Source of the DNA: Collibacillus ludicampi
Lineage (GTDB): Bacteria > Bacillota > Bacilli > Tumebacillales > BOQE01
NCBI RefSeq assembly: GCF_023705585.1
Contig: NZ_BOQE01000001.1
Location: forward strand, 1,985,001-2,049,000
DNA: 64,000 nucleotides
Direction: 5' to 3'
Shown: positions 61,201-64,000 of the stretch, piece after piece
Position numbering within the stretch: position 1 is the stretch's first letter
How the letters are laid out: every line of letters begins with the position of its first letter
Made by a program: the position numbers and the translations under genes
The notes under the pieces: generated by a model
What the model was told of the DNA's origin: nothing
Database searches by the model: none
What the model saw: only the letters and a program-made list of their open reading frames with translations

Positions 61201-62069
61201 AAGAATTGACGGCGATCGCTGTCAAAGCCGCTTATGCAGAAGTGAAGCAATCCCTTGCCGCGCTGGACGAATTAATCGCTATGGCCAATGAAGCGGAATC
61301 GGCTCGTACGGCAAAACTCGCGGAGATTGCGCGAGGGCGACAAAGTATCGAACAGGGGATCCGGGAGATCGAGACCGCATCAGAAGAGCGTTCGATCGAG
61401 AAGGAAATCAGCGAATTAATGTACTATGTAAAACAGCGTATTTTCCTGCGCTTCCCTGATCTCTTCAAAACATCGTTCAATCCGGCTGTCTTGAAGGACG
61501 ATGGAAGGGATATCAAGAAGACCCTATCACAGTGTCTCGATGAACTTTTACGCTTTATCGGTTATGATCTGGCACAGGAAATGCGTGCGACCGCCTTGCG
61601 GGTAGAAAAAGCGGCAGGAAAAAGTGTGCAGCGCATTCACGACAAGATCACGGACGTGGTGAAAGGTGTATGGCCGGCATGCATGTTGCAAGCCCCTATG
61701 CCCTTTACCCGCGAGACCCCTGAGTTTAGTGAACAACTGCCTGGGGATCGGGGAACATTCGCACCTTCACTAAGCTTTTATAAGAACGCTAAAGATTTTT
61801 TTGAGAACAATATGAAAGAGAAAATGAAAGAGGATCTGGAGAAGCGGCTTCAAGAACCCGTCACTGCCTATCTGCAGGCTGCGGAAGAGAGGCTTAAAGC
61901 TGTTTATCTGGAATCGTTCCGCCAAGCGGCGCAAGAGGATAAGTCGATAGTACATGCGGAAATTGAAGAATATGCGAAAGGGCTTGAGGCAGCGCTTTCG
62001 TTGCAGATGGATGTACGTGAGTTGGAAGAGAAGCGTCTGTCCTTGATGGCTTTGATGGCCGATTCTTGA
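58260..62069 (+). CDS. dynA: double dynamin-family GTPase (DynA-like)
   Basis: A 1269-residue protein made of two fused dynamin units. First G domain: GHFSAGKSS (P-loop, residues 57-65), VMDTPGIDST (146-155) and NQID. Second: GAFSAGKSS (665-673) and VDTPGADS (about 821-828). Each is followed by long helical, coiled-coil stalk regions; the linker around 600 is low in hydrophobicity. Bacillus DynA (about 1190 aa) tethers and fuses membranes and protects against membrane damage and phage. Both GTPase heads look intact. Confidence 0.93.
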   Translation: MTPVQGAVTVNTRQELSEKLAAIAHAFALAGDEVNRRKMNDLLQKLQNNTFVLAFCGHFSAGKSSMINALIGEQLLPTSPIPTSANVVTIRSGESFARAYLLSGDMIEFDSAEHLDEIKNYCINGDTVEAVEISHPTEKLPSGVQVMDTPGIDSTDDAHKIATESALHLADVILYVMDYNHVQSEVNFEFTKTLKERNKPVYLVINQIDKHNDWELTFEEFKQSVQEGFSTWQIEPDGMYFTTLAEPFHPENQLRELSQRIQQLFAVKDQLILHSVLHTAAYLIEEHGKWKAKENDEERQMYQTVLAEAENVQETLDRFAVLQSEMKALEQKPGQLEHELKQELFSLIDHAILTPFSTTERARLYLQSRKPGFKVGFFFAANKTKAEKESRLQALYEELRERVSSQLDWHMKELLARIPERFGPVPEEYLQKVYAIDLSFGPDLIERSVKEGALSHVEEYVYNFTKELAGEIRSMYRRTASAFIEEAVAYCQQAVQREIASLREESQELTRVIEAKTRLQEIAEAEQRYVAALQNQLQIDWELDPERMLVCQPEGGVETDSVLFAEPTFPLQRKESAAIVSKIVDVPKTPSSEDGGNLFAEKEPEQPGESTGNETYKEQLRHTANMLRNASKVISDVIGMQSAAKAMVQRAERLENNLFTVALFGAFSAGKSSFANALMGNRVLPVSPNPTTAAINKILPPTEKYPHGTVRVKIKSLDEMMADVCHSLSYFERQAQDFDEAVAHIETLEGTAIHPNAKPHYTFLKAVARGIEEMRPHLGGEQLVDLNAFQEFVAREEKACFAEWIELYYDCPLTAQGIALVDTPGADSINARHTGVAFEYIKNADAVLFVTYYNHAFSFADREFLIQLGRVKDTFEMDKMFFIVNAADLAHSEEELSGVVAHVRKNLVSCGISMPRIYPVSSQTALLARMHGKGLLSDGEEKLYRQRMGIGSDSPLPDTKSGLERSGLATFEKDFFTFTIEELTAIAVKAAYAEVKQSLAALDELIAMANEAESARTAKLAEIARGRQSIEQGIREIETASEERSIEKEISELMYYVKQRIFLRFPDLFKTSFNPAVLKDDGRDIKKTLSQCLDELLRFIGYDLAQEMRATALRVEKAAGKSVQRIHDKITDVVKGVWPACMLQAPMPFTRETPEFSEQLPGDRGTFAPSLSFYKNAKDFFENNMKEKMKEDLEKRLQEPVTAYLQAAEERLKAVYLESFRQAAQEDKSIVHAEIEEYAKGLEAALSLQMDVRELEEKRLSLMALMADS

Positions 62070-62090
62070 TCATGACTGAATCATGCTCCG

Positions 62091-62125
62091 AAACGCTCTT
62101 GTGGATGGTTTCCGCAAGGGCGTTT
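62091..62125 (+). terminator. terminator after dynA
   Basis: AAACGC-CTTG-GGA pairs with TCC-CAAG-GCGTTT. The same design as the qox terminators, with a weak T tract. Confidence 0.65.
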
Positions 62126-62199
62126 GGTTATAGTAAGTCAATCTCTTGCGGCGTGAACGCAATGCCTGCCGTATGAGAGTAAGCCGGCAAATTCATGAA

Positions 62200-62574
62200 T
62201 CAATCAAAAATCAAATCGCGCCGTTTCATTCTTTGATACATGTCTTCCGGGTTAACAGGTTTGGTGTTGATGCGTTTCCCCACCGCTAAATAGTAGATGG
62301 TATCATTGGACGCGTCATAGCGGTAAATCAGACGCATGTCAGGAGTTTCCCCCTCTGGCGGACGGCGAACAGAGAAAAACTTTTTCTTCCGATAATCTTT
62401 AAGCGGTGGAAATACACATGGGCTCGAACCATTATTTATAGGGTCTCGTTGAATGAAGTCGATCTCTTTTTTCAAACACTGTGCAAACTCTAGGTACTGT
62501 CTTGCGTTCATAACGGCTGCAATTTTCGGTAAGTCAGTCACTCTAAATTCTCGATGAAATATTTCCTTCCTCAT
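62200..62574 (-). CDS. probable toxin of a toxin-antitoxin-like pair
   Basis: A 124-residue basic protein beginning MRKEIFHREFRVTDLP, with a C-terminal section RPPEGETPDMRLIYRYDASNDTIYYLAVGKRI resembling the beta-sheet core of RelE/ParE-type proteins (arginine, then strand-turn-strand). Its start overlaps the stop of the upstream small gene by four bases (ATGA). Toxin identity is inferred from size, basic charge, overlap and operator; no family is certain. Confidence 0.55.
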   Translation of the reverse strand: MRKEIFHREFRVTDLPKIAAVMNARQYLEFAQCLKKEIDFIQRDPINNGSSPCVFPPLKDYRKKKFFSVRRPPEGETPDMRLIYRYDASNDTIYYLAVGKRINTKPVNPEDMYQRMKRRDLIFD

Positions 62575-62933
62575 TCGGCCGACCGACCCTTTTCATGAAT
62601 CGTCCCTTGCAAAAACCAATCCACGTAAGATATCACTTCAGGTTTTGCTTCCCATTCGGTGTTTAAAGCATGAACACGATCCCCTAACGTCTTAGCCAAT
62701 TCCATATCCTCGACAAGATCCTCTAACTCTCTGATCCGTTTTACCATGGCTTCCAGGGTTTCCACTTCTAACATGACTATTTTTAACTCGTCGTTGACAA
62801 TTAAACCGAGTTTCTCATGTCTTGACAATAATTCTAATAATTCCTTTTGAGATAAGGTTCGCAAACTTCTTGCGGGGAGAGTTTCTTCTTTCGAAAACGT
62901 GACCATATGGAGAAACTCCTTTCGTTTACTCAT
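62571..62933 (-). CDS. probable antitoxin of a toxin-antitoxin-like pair
   Basis: A 120-residue acidic protein with RSLRTLSQKELLELLSRHEKLGLIVNDELKIVMLEVETLEAMVKRI, like the Phd/YefM-type antitoxin pattern of a short N-terminal DNA-binding part followed by helices. It precedes the toxin-like gene with a four-base overlap. ATG 62933 is seven bases after AGGTG; a GTG three codons earlier lies within that site. A near-palindrome covers the promoter. Confidence 0.55.
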   Translation of the reverse strand: MSKRKEFLHMVTFSKEETLPARSLRTLSQKELLELLSRHEKLGLIVNDELKIVMLEVETLEAMVKRIRELEDLVEDMELAKTLGDRVHALNTEWEAKPEVISYVDWFLQGTIHEKGRSAE

Positions 62934-62950
62934 TGATTTCACCTACCTTC

Positions 62951-62980
62951 ATTATAATACAATGAGCAAATATTTGTTCA
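62951..62980 (-). promoter_or_regulatory. promoter and palindromic operator of the TA-like pair
   Basis: TATAAT on the minus strand (62956-62951) and an 18-bp near-perfect palindrome TGAGCAAATATTTGTTCA at 62963-62980. The palindrome covers the spacer/-35 region, as expected for autorepression by an antitoxin. Confidence 0.6.
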
Positions 62981-63152
62981 TTTAATTGTGCAAATAATTG
63001 TGTATTATTGTATTCAAAGTATACCCAAAGGGTGAGTCATATAGACCTGAAATAACCATTGCATATCCATCCCACTGACTGATTTTCTCGATGTATAATA
63101 ATGGGGATTTTGAATCAGAGAATCGGACGAATGTAAAAAAGGAGGGAGCCGT

Positions 63153-63593
63153 ATGAGAGACGCCCGCTCTAATCATGTTCTCCAAGAAAACCTAAAGGGT
63201 GCGATCGTTCTCTTCGATGGGAAGTGTCTTTTTTGCAACTTTTGGGTTTCTTTCATTGTGCGTCATGACCCATTGGCGTATTTTCGTTTCGCTTCTCTTC
63301 AATCGGACATCGCCCGTTCCCTGTTGCTTTCTTATGCGATGAATGTGGAAGCCATGGACTCGGTCGTTCTCTTAGAGAAGCGGAAATGCTATACCCACTC
63401 GACAGCGGTGCTTCGCATCTTTAGAAAGTTAAAGGGGCCATGGAAACTTTTCTATGTTTTTATGCTCGTCCCAAAGCTCGTGCGGGATGCGGTGTACCGA
63501 TGGTTGGCGAAAAACCGGTACAGGATTTTTGGGAAAAGAGAGCATTGCCCAATACCGACGAAAGAAATCCGGGAGAGATTACTCGATTCATGA
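63153..63593 (+). CDS. DCC-family thiol-disulfide oxidoreductase-like protein (DUF393)
   Basis: A 146-residue DUF393 protein with the DCC motif FDGKCLFCNF near residue 23-30, a CxxC-like redox site, followed by FRFASLQSD and HSTAVLRIF, all typical. Probably a small thioredoxin-like reductant; partners unknown. ATG follows GGAGGGAG. The C-terminus (HCPIPTKEIRERLL) has one further cysteine. Confidence 0.87.
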   Translation: MRDARSNHVLQENLKGAIVLFDGKCLFCNFWVSFIVRHDPLAYFRFASLQSDIARSLLLSYAMNVEAMDSVVLLEKRKCYTHSTAVLRIFRKLKGPWKLFYVFMLVPKLVRDAVYRWLAKNRYRIFGKREHCPIPTKEIRERLLDS

Positions 63594-63665
63594 AGGAAAC
63601 AGAAGAGGTTCTTATTTCACGTACTCCTGTCGATGCGTTTGTTCAAGATTCACCGATCGTTTGAC

Positions 63666-63694
63666 TTGTACGCGGGGCGTGTACGTGATAGGAT
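63666..63694 (+). promoter_or_regulatory. tRNA-Pro promoter
   Basis: TTGTAC, 17-base spacer, TAGGAT, about 28 bases upstream of the tRNA. Confidence 0.6.
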
Positions 63695-63721
63695 AGCATA
63701 TGTTGCGTGAGATCGACGTCT

Positions 63722-63798
63722 CGGGATATAGCGCAGCCTGGTAGCGCGCACCCTTGGGGTGGGTGAGGTCGTGGGTTCAAATCCCGCTATCCCGACCA
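63722..63798 (+). tRNA. tRNA-Pro (anticodon GGG)
   Basis: Full cloverleaf of 77 bases with encoded ACCA end: acceptor CGGGATA/TATCCCG, D stem GCGC/GCGC, anticodon stem CACCC/GGGTG with loop TTGGGGT, and T arm containing GTTCAAATC. The anticodon at positions 34-36 is GGG, reading CCC and CCU. Confidence 0.95.
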
Positions 63799-63811
63799 GA
63801 GGTATAAGGCC

Positions 63812-63880
63812 AAAAGAAATCGCTCCTTTCGGAATGGGTTCTCGACAACTCTTATCATACCTGGGGGCGATTTCTTTTTG
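63812..63880 (+). terminator. possible terminator after tRNA-Pro
   Basis: AAAAGAAATCGC pairs with GCGATTTCTTTT across a loop of about 45 bases and a T-rich end. Confidence 0.5.
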
Positions 63881-63898
63881 TTTACAAATGTAACATTT

Positions 63899-63953
63899 GA
63901 AAAGAGGGGGTCCCTTGAACTCACACGTTTGGGACACCCTCTTTTCTTTTATT
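63899..63953. terminator. hairpin near the window end
   Basis: GAAAAGAGGG-GTCCC pairs with GGGAC-CCCTCTTTTC around a 16-base loop; T-rich on the plus strand. Likely terminator for a gene beyond the window or for the tRNA unit. Nothing further is seen to the end. Confidence 0.65.
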
Positions 63954-64000
63954 CAAGAATCACTAAAAATCAAAGGGGATTTATTTTTGTATTTTTCTAA

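Overview
The window comes from a spore-forming member of the Bacillales with moderate GC content. Evidence is the conserved gatCAB-dagK-rlmCD order, the aa3-600-type menaquinol oxidase (qoxABCD), spore photoproduct lyase, a YheC/YheD-type spore-coat ATP-grasp protein, YwmB, PrsW, a double dynamin like DynA, and purine and c-di-AMP riboswitches of the Bacillus type. An Alicyclobacillaceae-like lineage is a guess, not a determination. No phage, transposase, rRNA or CRISPR array is visible.

Layout. 1-8.3 kb: housekeeping block (tagO, gatCAB, dagK, a cyclodeaminase-like gene, rlmCD, a DUF420 membrane protein). 8.4-17.9 kb: two tandem qoxABCD operons, the first carrying ctaB. 18-30.7 kb: RDD protein, amino-acid importer whose ATPase gene is only a stub, two NCS2 permeases (one with xpt behind a guanine-type riboswitch), SDR, an aldolase-II-like protein, VanW lipoprotein, metA, splB and an MBL-fold hydrolase. 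30.7-40.3 kb: an accessory zone of anaerobic and nitrosative-stress genes (hcp, cupin-hemerythrin, DUF2935, broken DUF1259, and an operon of DUF2249 proteins, a heme-copper-oxidase-like membrane protein and a DUF59 protein). 40.5-52.2 kb: secreted glycosidase-like gene, kimA behind a c-di-AMP riboswitch, prsW, deacetylase, HAD hydrolase, EamA exporter with divergent MocR regulator, ybaK, alcohol dehydrogenase. 52.5-57.3 kb: broken norB joined to a hemerythrin fragment, hmp and a cupin gene. 57.4-64 kb: ywmB, a 1269-residue double dynamin, a toxin-antitoxin-like pair, a DCC-family protein and tRNA-Pro(GGG).

The main regulatory theme is a set of Fnr-type palindromes (TGTGA-N6-TCACA). At five promoters (hcp, cupin-hemerythrin, the DUF2249 operon, hmp and the 56.8 kb cupin) the box centre lies exactly 41.5 bp upstream of the start predicted from a good -10 hexamer, the class II activator position. 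At both qox operons the same palindrome covers the -10 instead, which suggests repression of the aerobic oxidases under the conditions that switch on the NO/anaerobic genes. The DUF2249/oxidase-like/DUF59 operon under such a box is the best candidate for an undescribed system.

A second theme is gene disruption: norB (two in-frame stops plus loss of its 3' part), the importer ATPase, a DUF1259 gene, a DUF2249 gene, a phosphodiester glycosidase, the 5' end of xpt, and a MocR regulator with an internal in-frame loss. Several are one- or two-base indels, so sequencing error must be separated from real decay.
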